From Bacilli bacterium (GTDB taxonomy: Bacteria; Bacillota_I; Bacilli_A; RFN20; CAG-288): 11,525 nucleotides of DNA. The position numbers and the translations under genes are program-made. Location of the stretch: the NCBI GenBank assembly GCA_900769965.1, contig CAAGIQ010000166.1:1-11525 (forward strand), written 5' to 3'. Each line of letters begins with the position of its first letter. The stretch's first letter is position 1. The notes beneath the pieces are model-generated. The model did not search any database, was not told where the DNA came from, and saw nothing but the letters and a program-made list of their open reading frames with translations. Shown piece by piece: positions 1 to 6,804 of the stretch.

Positions 1-103
1 CATGTAAAAAAGGTTCTCTTGAGGTTGAGTTACTATGTGATTCTCCACAAGAAGAAACAGCAGCAATAAGAGGAATTATAAATAAAGATAATATCTTTTT
101 CAT
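1..103 (-). CDS. Lipoprotein N-terminus (partial, cut by window edge)
   Basis: The first 34 codons of a minus-strand gene, continuing beyond the left edge. The product begins MKKILSLFIIPLIAAVSSC: two lysines, a hydrophobic core at residues 4-16, and a lipobox-like VSSC with Cys19 as the expected lipidated residue. A Ser/Asn-rich linker follows, as is usual for Gram-positive lipoproteins anchored to the outer face of the membrane. GAAGGAG at 114-120 lies 10 bases upstream of the ATG. The ATG shares an ATGA with the stop of the small upstream frame at 100-237, so the two are probably translationally coupled. The mature domain is out of view, so the function (solute-binding protein or other) cannot be called. 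The lipoprotein signal is clear, although VSSC is not the most common lipobox form. Confidence 0.75.
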   Translation of the reverse strand, partial: MKKILSLFIIPLIAAVSSCGESHSNSTSREPFLH

Positions 104-237
104 AAAATCAGTGCTCCTTCTTTATAAAAATTCAGTTCATTATTGTAGTATTTATCAATATCTTCATTAACTAAATATAATACTCCGTTAAAGACGGGAC
201 TTAACAAAACTGCAGAAGTTATTATTGAACACAACAT
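100..237 (-). CDS. Small membrane peptide of 45 residues upstream of the lipoprotein
   Basis: A complete short frame starting at an ATG that is 5 bases downstream of a strong AGGAGGT (243-249). It ends in a TGA that overlaps the ATG of the next gene (ATGA, 100-103). The product has one hydrophobic stretch at about residues 2-24 and a polar Tyr/Asn/Glu-rich tail at residues 25-41, so it looks like a single-pass membrane peptide. I do not recognise a family. The good ribosome binding site and coupled stop/start favour real translation. It could be a structural peptide, a leader peptide setting translation of the lipoprotein, or a secreted product. It sits in its own unit after the nusG terminator, with a possible promoter at 269-297. 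Confidence 0.55.
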   Translation of the reverse strand: MLCSIITSAVLLSPVFNGVLYLVNEDIDKYYNNELNFYKEGALIL

Positions 238-268
238 TTTTTACCTCCTAAAGATTCGTTCTATTAAG

Positions 269-297
269 AATATACAATAATATATAAAAATTTTAAA
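269..297 (-). promoter_or_regulatory. Possible sigma-A promoter of the small peptide/lipoprotein unit
   Basis: On the minus strand TTTAAA (292-297) is followed after 17 bases by TATATT (269-274), 31 bases before the start codon of the small peptide. The region is very AT-rich, so this match could be chance. It lies downstream of the nusG terminator, where a new promoter is needed. Confidence 0.4.
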
Positions 298-395
298 GAA
301 ATATTTGCAGTATAAACTCAAGCGATAATTTACCATTGATTTAATAAAAAGTTTGTTTTAAAAAAAAATAATAAGAAGTTAATTTTCCACAACAA

Positions 396-422
396 AAGCC
401 CAGATATCTTCTATCCAGGCTT
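396..422 (-). terminator. Intrinsic terminator of the rpmG-secE-nusG operon
   Basis: On the minus strand, starting 13 bases after the nusG stop, AAGCCTGGATA and TATCTGGGCTT form an 11-bp stem. It includes two G-U wobbles and closes on a 5-base GAAGA loop. A moderately U-rich tail (TTGTTGT) follows. The tail is not a pure U run, so termination may be incomplete. Confidence 0.75.
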
Positions 423-435
423 AAAACATTTAGAT

Positions 436-1044
436 TTAGTCAGCTTTTTCAATAGAAGCCAAGCTTACAGTAACAGTATTTGGTCTTCCGAAGAAGGTGA
501 TAACGACATCCGCTTGAGAATTGTCGAGATCAAGTCTAGTGATCTCACCTTTTTCATCAGCGAAAGCACCATCGATAATTCTAACTTCATCACCGATCTT
601 GTAATCAGCTCTAATGACTGTTTCGATAAGGTTCATTCTTCTTAAGATCGGTTCGATTTCTTCTTGTGGAACTGGGAACGGTTTACTACCCTTACCAGAA
701 GAACCGACTAGACCAGTAACAGAAGGAGTGTTTCTTAAGACGTACCAAGCTTGGTTAGACATGATAACTTCGACGAAGACGTAACCTGGATAAAGGTTGA
801 TGATCTTCTTAGAAACTTCGCCGTTTTTCTTAACTACTGGCTTGTTATTTTTGTCGTAGACGATTTCTTCTTGTTCAGCGACAACTATACGGAAGATGTT
901 GTTTTCTAAGTGTTGAGAAACTCTTCTCTTTTCGAGATAGTCAGCAACCATTCTTTCTCTTCCAGAATAGGTGTTAACAACGTACCATTGCTTCTTTCCA
1001 GTTAATTGCGACTCATCTAATTCTTCATAAATCTCTTCACTCAT
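436..1044 (-). CDS. nusG: Transcription termination/antitermination factor NusG
   Basis: NusG/Spt5 family factor that binds RNA polymerase and modulates pausing, Rho-dependent termination and coupling to the ribosome. The 202-residue product has the NGN domain at about residues 18-138, with WYVVNTYSGRE near its start and the signature LYPGYVFVE at 84-92. A KOW domain fills about 148-202, with GDEVRIIDGAF and a C-terminal FFGRPNTVTVSL strand pair. The extra length over a typical bacterial NusG comes from an acidic N-terminal tail and a charged insertion at about 58-82, a common variation. The start is supported by TAGGAGGA at 1053-1060. Its ATG overlaps the secE stop (ATGA, 1041-1044), indicating coupled translation. 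It is the last gene of rpmG-secE-nusG and is followed by a terminator, not by rplK. Confidence 0.97.
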   Translation of the reverse strand: MSEEIYEELDESQLTGKKQWYVVNTYSGRERMVADYLEKRRVSQHLENNIFRIVVAEQEEIVYDKNNKPVVKKNGEVSKKIINLYPGYVFVEVIMSNQAWYVLRNTPSVTGLVGSSGKGSKPFPVPQEEIEPILRRMNLIETVIRADYKIGDEVRIIDGAFADEKGEITRLDLDNSQADVVITFFGRPNTVTVSLASIEKAD

Positions 1045-1304
1045 CTAAATAATCCTCCTAATAAAAACATGATGTTATCTAACTCGCCAGAAGTTTCTGG
1101 AGATGAACTTGGTTTTGGGAAAGCTTCTTCAAAGCCTTTAATTAAGTTAGCTGCTAAAAGATCAGAAACTAACAATACAAGAGCGGTAACAATGGTAACC
1201 GAGCAGACGATACCGACAGCGGACCACAACTCTTTTTTATGTGGCCATCTAACCCTTTTAGATTCGACAGCAACACCTTTAAAATACCTTTTAATCTTAT
1301 GCAT
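1041..1304 (-). CDS. secE: Preprotein translocase subunit SecE
   Basis: Small essential subunit of the SecYEG protein-conducting channel in the plasma membrane, clamping SecY. The 87-residue product has the family hallmark: an amphipathic cytosolic helix with ESKRVRWPHKKEL at 14-26, followed by one membrane span at about 28-50. The tail after the span (about 51-87) is longer than in the shortest Gram-positive SecE proteins. It contains a Pro/Ser-rich piece (KPSSSPE) and a hydrophobic end, which is a lineage-specific oddity. AAGGAGGT at 1310-1317 precedes the ATG and overlaps the rpmG stop codon. Position between rpmG and nusG is the classical order and confirms the call. Confidence 0.95.
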   Translation of the reverse strand: MHKIKRYFKGVAVESKRVRWPHKKELWSAVGIVCSVTIVTALVLLVSDLLAANLIKGFEEAFPKPSSSPETSGELDNIMFLLGGLFR

Positions 1305-1315
1305 TTACTACCTCC

Positions 1316-1465
1316 TTAACGAGTCTCTTTGTGTAACGTATGAGCGTTGCACTTCGGACAGAATTTAGTAACTTCCATCCTCTTTGATTTATCTTCTTTT
1401 TTCTTGCTTATAGTGTAATTCCTCGAATGGCATACACTACATTCTAGTATAACATTTTCTCGCAC
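1316..1465 (-). CDS. rpmG: 50S ribosomal protein L33, zinc-binding form
   Basis: A 49-residue ribosomal protein of the large subunit, near the E site. Two CxxC pairs (Cys9/Cys12 and Cys36/Cys39, in ECSVCHSRNYT and FCPKCNAHTLHKETR) make the zinc ribbon of the C+ form of L33. The frame begins with GTG; the only nearby upstream ATG is out of frame and soon stops. AAAGAGG at 1474-1480 gives an 8-base spacing to the GTG, which decides the start. It is the first gene of rpmG-secE-nusG, 12 bases ahead of secE, and is served by the near-consensus promoter at 1512-1540, with a predicted leader of about 40 bases. Confidence 0.95.
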   Translation of the reverse strand: MRENVILECSVCHSRNYTISKKKEDKSKRMEVTKFCPKCNAHTLHKETR

Positions 1466-1511
1466 TCTAAAAACCTCTTTCTAACATGTCAAATTTTTCA
1501 AGTGTAAACAC

Positions 1512-1540
1512 ATTATAAACTTATAAAGAAGTTATTTCAA
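1512..1540 (-). promoter_or_regulatory. Sigma-A promoter of rpmG-secE-nusG
   Basis: On the minus strand TTGAAA (1535-1540), a 17-base spacer and a perfect TATAAT (1512-1517). Initiation is expected near 1505, leaving about 40 bases of leader before the rpmG GTG. The -35 box begins only 18 bases after the stop of the upstream membrane-protein gene. I see no convincing terminator between them, so read-through from that unit may also feed this operon. Confidence 0.85.
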
Positions 1541-1557
1541 TAAAATAATTCGATAGT

Positions 1558-2661
1558 CTACCTATCTTCCTGCCACTTGAGGAATTTTTCTAAATCGCTT
1601 TGAACCTCTGCTAAGCATAAGCTAGTCATAATCTTCTTATCGACAACCCCTGCAAAAGGTACTTTTGAGATAGCTTTGTGAACCGGAGAAACTAAATAGA
1701 TCAATAAAGCGACAATAGAAACTATAGATTTAACAGGAACTATAGTATATACACCTTTAACAAAGTTATAAGCTAAAGAAGCTAAGTCGCTAATCGATTT
1801 AACATCTTTTGGGTCTAAAGAAGAGTTATCTAAATAATCTTTTGTCTTAAGTAACACCGCATCGACTTTAGATCCGTTTATGACATCTACAGCTTCGACC
1901 TTACACTTTTCATACTCTTTTTTAGTAGCTTTCTCATCCGCTTTCTTGTTTCCGAAAAGGTTGACTTTTACAGCGTTTATGATACGGCCTTTATTATTTT
2001 CTAATTCGGCTTTGTTTATCTCTTCGTTAATCTTAACTTCCGCTTTGATGTTCGCAATAATCTCCTTCTCATCTTCAGAATAGATTTCGATTCCTTCTAA
2101 CCTATCTGCAGTTTTAGATAAAGTCTTCTTATAGTTCAAAGCTTGGACGATTCCTGAATCGCTCATATCTAATTCCACACCTAACCTTATGTAGTCGATG
2201 TATTTATTAACTAAGTGAATGACAAACTCGAAAATGATTTGAATTCCTAAAAATAAAGTAGATCCTATTAAAGAGATTATCTCCATTCGGCTGTGATCGT
2301 ATCTAATAATCTCGTAAAGCGCTAGACCTATAGTAAAAAGCTTGGCGCAGTATTTAACGATATTGATAACTAAACTCGCTGTTTTCTTGTGCTTTGTCTT
2401 TATCTTTTTAACTAGCTTAGAATCGTGTTTATTAGGTCTACTTAGCGCGATTTCACATATGAAAGCCGAGACAGAAGCCGCTAACAAAACCGAATAAGCG
2501 ACTATGTAAAACACCGAGTCTAGATTTATATAGATTAGATAAGCGTAATACGCTACAAAGATGATGGATACGATGATAGACAACCACTTCAAAATCTTTG
2601 AAAGTTGAGACTTAATTATATCTATCGATGCCATCGTATGCTTAGTAGTAAAAAACGTCAT
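1558..2661 (-). CDS. Multi-pass membrane protein, possible degenerate DUF1232 (YkvA-like) C-terminus
   Basis: A 367-residue integral membrane protein without a recognised function. Four hydrophobic spans lie near residues 24-46, 51-73, 94-119 and 127-151, with a lysine-rich loop (81-93) between the second and third. A long charged, probably cytosolic region follows (about 155-290), rich in Lys and Glu and with helical character. The C-terminus (about 292-362) holds another hydrophobic stretch with LIYLVSPVHKAISKVPFAGVVD. This resembles the YLvSPiDliPD..p..GyvDD pattern of DUF1232, but most of the usual aspartates are replaced. The similarity is my reading by eye. The start is supported by a GGGAG at 2667-2671. 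The gene follows the Dabb gene after 9 bases and is probably cotranscribed with it. Confidence 0.7.
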   Translation of the reverse strand: MTFFTTKHTMASIDIIKSQLSKILKWLSIIVSIIFVAYYAYLIYINLDSVFYIVAYSVLLAASVSAFICEIALSRPNKHDSKLVKKIKTKHKKTASLVINIVKYCAKLFTIGLALYEIIRYDHSRMEIISLIGSTLFLGIQIIFEFVIHLVNKYIDYIRLGVELDMSDSGIVQALNYKKTLSKTADRLEGIEIYSEDEKEIIANIKAEVKINEEINKAELENNKGRIINAVKVNLFGNKKADEKATKKEYEKCKVEAVDVINGSKVDAVLLKTKDYLDNSSLDPKDVKSISDLASLAYNFVKGVYTIVPVKSIVSIVALLIYLVSPVHKAISKVPFAGVVDKKIMTSLCLAEVQSDLEKFLKWQEDR

Positions 2662-2670
2662 AAATACTCC

Positions 2671-2958
2671 CTACCTTTCATCGAAAATCACTTTTGATTC
2701 AATATATTTTAGAGATATTTCTTTTAACTTAACATGAAGTTCATGAGGTTTATATCTTTTTAAAGTCTCCTCATCTAACATAGTTATTTTAATCATCATG
2801 TCGTAGTTATAATTGCCCTTAAAAGCATTCTTAACAAAGCTATAAGCCTCTACTCCTTCAATATCTTTTTTCATGCTTTCTAAAACTAAAGTAAGTTCGT
2901 CGCAAATCTTAGCATAGTCTTCTTCGTTTTTTAACTTATAAATTATGTAATGAGTCAT
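2671..2958 (-). CDS. Dabb (stress-responsive A/B barrel) domain protein
   Basis: A 95-residue single-domain protein. The pattern fits the dimeric ferredoxin-like Dabb family: an N-terminal strand MTHYIIYKLKN, a helix with KICDELTLVLESMKKDIEGVEAY, a central strand with NYDMMIKITMLDEETLKRY, then HELHVKLKE and a final strand KVIFDER. Family members are small cytosolic proteins, most without a proven reaction, so no substrate is assigned. The start is supported by AGAGG at 2966-2970, 7 bases upstream. It is the first gene of a unit whose promoter faces that of the GH4 gene in a 91-bp divergent gap. The membrane-protein gene follows after 9 bases. Why the two belong together is not evident. Confidence 0.75.
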   Translation of the reverse strand: MTHYIIYKLKNEEDYAKICDELTLVLESMKKDIEGVEAYSFVKNAFKGNYNYDMMIKITMLDEETLKRYKPHELHVKLKEISLKYIESKVIFDER

Positions 2959-2976
2959 ATAAAAACCTCTACTAAT

Positions 2977-3005
2977 ATAATATGTTCTTTAAGCCTAACT
3001 TTAAA
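2977..3005 (-). promoter_or_regulatory. Probable promoter of the Dabb/membrane-protein unit
   Basis: On the minus strand TTTAAA (3000-3005), a 17-base spacer and TATTAT (2977-2982), followed within about 20 bases by the Dabb start codon. It sits back to back with the -10 box of the divergent GH4 gene, so the two units might be co-regulated. Confidence 0.55.
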
Positions 3006-3019
3006 GAGCTATATTTTTT

Positions 3020-3025
3020 TATAAT
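3020..3025 (+). promoter_or_regulatory. -10 box of the GH4 gene
   Basis: A perfect TATAAT lies 24 bases before the GH4 ATG, preceded by a T-tract. No good -35 hexamer is seen at 16-18 bases (the 17-base position reads AACTTT), so an activator or the AT-rich upstream DNA may compensate. The transcript would start near 3032, just before the ribosome binding site AGAAGGA (3036-3042). Confidence 0.5.
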
Positions 3026-3049
3026 AAAATTAGTTAGAAGGATTTACCT

Positions 3050-4456
3050 ATGAAAAATATCAAATTAACTTATATCGGTGGCGGATCGAAGATGTGGGCA
3101 CGTGTCTTTATGACAGATTTAGCTCTAGCAAATGATCTAGGAGGCGAAATAGCTCTTTATGACATCGACGTCGAAAGCGCCTATATAAATAAAAGAATCG
3201 GAGAAAGAATTAACATAGATGAGAAAGCCATATCTAAGTTTAATTACGAAGTATATGAAAACATCGATGACGCTTTAAAAGGCGCTGATTTTGTAGTTAT
3301 TTCAATTCTCCCAGGTACTTTTGAAGAGATGAGAGTAGATGTTCACCTCCCTCAAAAATATGGTATTAATCAATCCGTTGGAGATACTGTAGGTCCAGGT
3401 GGAATTTTACGCGCTATGCGAACAGTCCCACTTTATGAAGGCTTTGCGAAAGCTATAGAAAGAAACTGCCCAGAAGCTATAGTCATTAACCTTACTAACC
3501 CTATGTCGATCTGCGTTAAAACTCTCTACGATGTCTTCCCTTCCATCAAAGCTTTCGGTTGCTGCCACGAAGTATTTCACGCTCAAGAATTCTTAACTCT
3601 AGTTCTTAGCGAAATTACTAATACTCCTAGATTAGATAGAAAAGATATAAATACTGATATCTCTGGAATCAACCACTTCACCTTCATCAGCGAAGCTACC
3701 TATAAAGGCGAAGACATATTTAAATATATTAAGCCTTTTGAAGAGAAATATTATGAGGAAGGCTATTATGAAAAACCTTCTGCACCTCGTTTCCTCTTTA
3801 AGGAAGATCCTTTCGCCTACTCTAACAAAGTGAAGATGAAACTATTTGACATCTATAAAGTTCTTCCTGCAGCAGGAGATAGACATCTAGTAGAATTTCT
3901 TCCTCATAACTGGTTCTTAAAAGACGAAAAAACTATTAAAGAATATGGATTTAACCTTACTTCGGTTGATTATAGAATTAAACAATGCGAAGAAAGAATA
4001 AAAGAAAGTCGACTTATAGCTGAAGGGAAAAAGAAGTTAGTATTAGAAAAATCTGACGAAGAATGCGTCGATTTAATCGAAGCTCTACTTGGGAAAAAAG
4101 AGATATTATCTAACGTCAACCTTCCAAACGAAGGTCAAGTTAGCTATTTAGATAAAGACGTTATAGTTGAGTCAAACTGCATCTTTTCTAAAGGCTCTTT
4201 TAAGCCGATAAAAAGTAAAGAAGTACCTCTAGAAGTCGCTAGCTTAATTAGAAGAAACGCTACTAACATCTTAAACACTTATCTCGGAATTAAAAACCGA
4301 GATTTAGATATGATTTTTGAAGCGTTCATAAACGAGCCTTTGATGTCTTCTCTGACTCTAGAAGAATCGAAAGAACTATTTAAAGAGATGATAAAAGGGA
4401 CTAGAAAGTATCTAGACCCTTACTATAAAGATATCGATAAATATCTACTTAGTTAA
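3050..4456 (+). CDS. Family 4 glycoside hydrolase (NAD- and metal-dependent)
   Basis: A 468-residue cytosolic GH4 enzyme. The family splits alpha- or beta-glycosides by an oxidation-elimination route using NAD and a divalent metal, commonly Mn. Visible elements are an N-terminal Rossmann strand with YIGGGSKMW (8-16), the acidic strand end ALYDID (35-40), GPGGILRAMR (115-124), NLTNPM with Asn150, metal-ligand motif GCCHEV (Cys172, His173), GINHF (Asn208, His209), and GDRHLVEF (276-283). CHE-type motifs belong to non-phosphorylated alpha-glycoside members of the alpha-glucosidase/alpha-glucuronidase/alpha-galacturonidase side. The phospho-glycosidases instead carry CDMP or related motifs. I do not call the exact sugar. 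AGAAGGA at 3036-3042 supports the start. No sugar transporter is adjacent. The end overlaps the convergent permease gene by 8 bp with no terminator between them. Confidence 0.9.
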   Translation: MKNIKLTYIGGGSKMWARVFMTDLALANDLGGEIALYDIDVESAYINKRIGERINIDEKAISKFNYEVYENIDDALKGADFVVISILPGTFEEMRVDVHLPQKYGINQSVGDTVGPGGILRAMRTVPLYEGFAKAIERNCPEAIVINLTNPMSICVKTLYDVFPSIKAFGCCHEVFHAQEFLTLVLSEITNTPRLDRKDINTDISGINHFTFISEATYKGEDIFKYIKPFEEKYYEEGYYEKPSAPRFLFKEDPFAYSNKVKMKLFDIYKVLPAAGDRHLVEFLPHNWFLKDEKTIKEYGFNLTSVDYRIKQCEERIKESRLIAEGKKKLVLEKSDEECVDLIEALLGKKEILSNVNLPNEGQVSYLDKDVIVESNCIFSKGSFKPIKSKEVPLEVASLIRRNATNILNTYLGIKNRDLDMIFEAFINEPLMSSLTLEESKELFKEMIKGTRKYLDPYYKDIDKYLLS

Positions 4457-5852
4457 TCTCTTTCTTCTCTTCATCAAGATAAGCTTTACCGAGAACTTTG
4501 ATTCGCTTGTAGAAGATTATATATACTACTGGAATTCCAATAAGTAAGAACTTGCCAACGATCGATTCGTTTAAGACAAGCACAGCTCCAAAATACCTGC
4601 TTACTCTGGTATTGACACCTTTTATATTCTCTCTTTCGACTCTTTCTTCAAGAGATTTTTGACCTTCTTCATAATTGGTGATATCTAAGATGTAATAACC
4701 TTCTTCGATGCTCATAACCTTTTTAATCTCGGTCTTCTTGCTCTCTTTTGAATAGTAGTAGACGATGTCGTTAACTTCGATTTGATACTCTTCGTCCACC
4801 CTTAAAAAGACTATGTAGTCGTTAGCGTGAATATCATCTAATAAATCATCTTCACGATATATCAAAGCCACTTCGCTGTTAAGTGCGATTGAAGAATCGA
4901 TAGTGCGTGAGGACATATAGATTAAATAGCTATTTAACGCTAGAGAAGTAATTAAAATAATCGAGGCGAAGAAGAATGAAAGAGATAAGATAATTCTTCT
5001 ATAAACTAACGATCTATCCTTATGTTTTCTAATAACCTTCTTGGTTTTAAAAGATATGGTTTCAACATCAGCATAGCTATATTCTTTAGCGTAGTAGGTT
5101 TGAACTATGGTGTAGCTCTTGATAACAAAAAGGACGACTAATACTAGAGAATAGATTATTAAACCCACCAAAAACAGAGATGAATCTAACCCGAAAAGAA
5201 GCTTAAAAGAAGAGATCTTTTCAATAGAGGAACAGACATCGATAAAGCCACCTAGAGCAGCGTAAACGCTAGCAAGAGCTAATAAGATAACAAAGATCAG
5301 TACGCAGTAAACTCTTTTTTCTATATAAAGAGAAATAACTTGAATAGTCATATCTATCGAAGTGATTAACACCACCCCGACTATGAAAATAGAAGGTACT
5401 GCATTTAAGTTAAGTGGATAAGAGAAAAGCAAACATGCAGCTAAGGCAAAGGTGAAAGAAACTACATATGTAGTTAAGGCGAAAACTAAAGAGGAAGCTA
5501 AACGAGAAAAGATGATCTTTATAGGCTTGTTACCAATCTTTATTAGCATGTACATCCTATTAGTAACTCTTTCGTTAAACGTCATGTTGTTAAAATATAT
5601 AAATAAATAGAAGATCAAAAACAACGAGGCGATAACATTGAGAATCTGAAGAAGTGAGAAAGCGTTGATGTTAGAAAACATGCTTAGTCCTTCTGTAAAT
5701 ATCGTCCCCTGTAAAGAAGCGAAAACAGTTGAGATAATAAAAGCCACCGCAGTCACGACTAAAGAATAGGCGATAAGTCTCCACAACCTATTTTTCTCGC
5801 TCATGAAAGACTTAGATAATTCTTCTTTAAAATACGAATCGTTATAGATCAT
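4449..5852 (-). CDS. ABC-2-like permease with a C-terminal signal-peptidase-like module
   Basis: A 467-residue membrane protein, last in the operon with the SipW-like peptidase and the ATPase-like protein; its ATG overlaps the latter's TGA (5849-5852). The first part has about six spans (near 26-46, 66-88, 116-143, 151-175, 181-201, 224-246), as in ABC-2-type permeases. A basic linker (267-286) leads to a seventh span (287-312), an outside segment (about 313-430) and an eighth span (431-447). This tail follows the SipW layout. NDIVYYY (361-367) matches the peptidase's GDIL strand, and ENIKG...RYFG (408-422) then GKFLLIGIPVVYII (433-446) match the end of the SipW fold and its membrane anchor. 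No catalytic Ser-Met is visible, and His is replaced by Lys (KKVM, 377-380). If the resemblance holds, the module is inactive. The similarity is by eye. Confidence 0.65.
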   Translation of the reverse strand: MIYNDSYFKEELSKSFMSEKNRLWRLIAYSLVVTAVAFIISTVFASLQGTIFTEGLSMFSNINAFSLLQILNVIASLFLIFYLFIYFNNMTFNERVTNRMYMLIKIGNKPIKIIFSRLASSLVFALTTYVVSFTFALAACLLFSYPLNLNAVPSIFIVGVVLITSIDMTIQVISLYIEKRVYCVLIFVILLALASVYAALGGFIDVCSSIEKISSFKLLFGLDSSLFLVGLIIYSLVLVVLFVIKSYTIVQTYYAKEYSYADVETISFKTKKVIRKHKDRSLVYRRIILSLSFFFASIILITSLALNSYLIYMSSRTIDSSIALNSEVALIYREDDLLDDIHANDYIVFLRVDEEYQIEVNDIVYYYSKESKKTEIKKVMSIEEGYYILDITNYEEGQKSLEERVERENIKGVNTRVSRYFGAVLVLNESIVGKFLLIGIPVVYIIFYKRIKVLGKAYLDEEKKEIN

Positions 5853-6802
5853 CTTTCATACTCCTCATAAAGCTTTTTTTCGTCTTTAGAAATGAATTTG
5901 ATGTTTGAAATATTCACTCCTCTTCTCTTTAACGAAACTAGGAAGTTAGGAGTTATTATCTCCTCTACTTCTACATCTTTAAAAAGTAGCAAGTTATCAT
6001 CGATGTACACTAGATTTTTATATTGAGGATACAAGGTAACAAAAGTTAGATAGGCCTCTTTTGGCTCATCTACTTCCATCATAAAAACAACGTTCCTAAA
6101 GTCTTTTGTAACTTCCTTCTTATCTAATAAATAGTTGAGTTTTCCATCTAAAATATATGCCACTTTAGTACATAAGAAACTCAACAATTTCCTGTCATTT
6201 GTAGCGATAACAACCGTTTTACCAAGCGCATAGTTATCTAATATGCTCTTAAATATCTTCGCTTCTTCATAACCGAATTCAGTTTCGACTAAATCGACAA
6301 CTAAAGTCGAAGAATTAGTTAATAATCCAACGATAATTCCAATTAAGAATCTGATGTTATATGGAATGTCTTTAACCTTTACTAAGACGTAATCCTTTAA
6401 GCCGCATTTAGAAACTATATCTAAGGCTTCGCGTTGAACTTCGTCAGGCTTCCTCTTTGAATCTCTTTGATAAAGTACGAAAACAAGCTGCTCTAAAAGA
6501 GTCATATTGTTATATAAAAACAGAGGTGAATCGAGGTAGAAGATATTTTCAACTACCGTTCTCTTCTTGAGCTTTGTACCTAAAAACGAAAGTTTAACCG
6601 TTCCTTTTAAATAAGGACGCATATTGCCTAGAATTTGAACAAGAGTAGTTAACTCCTCTTTTCTAGAAGCGGACAAGCCAAAGATATCTCCTTTACCTAT
6701 CTCTAAGGAAAGAAGGTTTAAAACAGGAATTTTCTCTTGGTCTTTAACTGTAAATTCACACGAGACCAAGTCTTTTACTACCATCGCTAACTCTTTTTCC
6801 AT
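5849..6802 (-). CDS. ABC ATPase-like protein with all catalytic motifs lost (pseudo-NBD)
   Basis: A 317-residue protein with the full-length frame and strand order of an ABC nucleotide-binding domain, as in ABC-2 ATPases: VLNLLSLEIGKGDIFGLS (27-44), NNMTLLEQL (98-106), TLVVDLVE (166-173), GKTVVIATNDRKLLSFLCTKVAYILDGKL (194-222). A C-terminal domain of about 80 residues follows, like those of CcmA-type ATPases. Every active-site motif is replaced. Walker A reads SASRKEELTTL, without its glycines or the Lys. The Q-loop Gln is missing in YLDSPLFL. The LSGGQ region reads IPYNIRFLIGI. The Walker B Glu is Leu171, and the H-loop His is Asn202. ATP hydrolysis is therefore unlikely. The frame could also open at TTG 6808, but ATG 6802 lies 10 bases after TAAGAGGA (6813-6820) and is preferred. 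It is coupled to the permease gene by ATGA. Confidence 0.8.
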   Translation of the reverse strand: MEKELAMVVKDLVSCEFTVKDQEKIPVLNLLSLEIGKGDIFGLSASRKEELTTLVQILGNMRPYLKGTVKLSFLGTKLKKRTVVENIFYLDSPLFLYNNMTLLEQLVFVLYQRDSKRKPDEVQREALDIVSKCGLKDYVLVKVKDIPYNIRFLIGIIVGLLTNSSTLVVDLVETEFGYEEAKIFKSILDNYALGKTVVIATNDRKLLSFLCTKVAYILDGKLNYLLDKKEVTKDFRNVVFMMEVDEPKEAYLTFVTLYPQYKNLVYIDDNLLLFKDVEVEEIITPNFLVSLKRRGVNISNIKFISKDEKKLYEEYER

Positions 6803-6804
6803 AA

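Noticed and set aside
1069..1368. Plus-strand open frame of 99 codons over secE and rpmG
   Set aside because: It lies opposite two certain genes, has no ribosome binding site and its product matches nothing; it is a shadow of their codon use.
5849..6802. Pseudogene explanation for the degenerate ABC ATPase
   Set aside because: The frame is full length, the start and stop are coupled to both neighbours, and all motifs are replaced while the hydrophobic core pattern is kept. This suggests selection for a non-catalytic protein rather than random decay.
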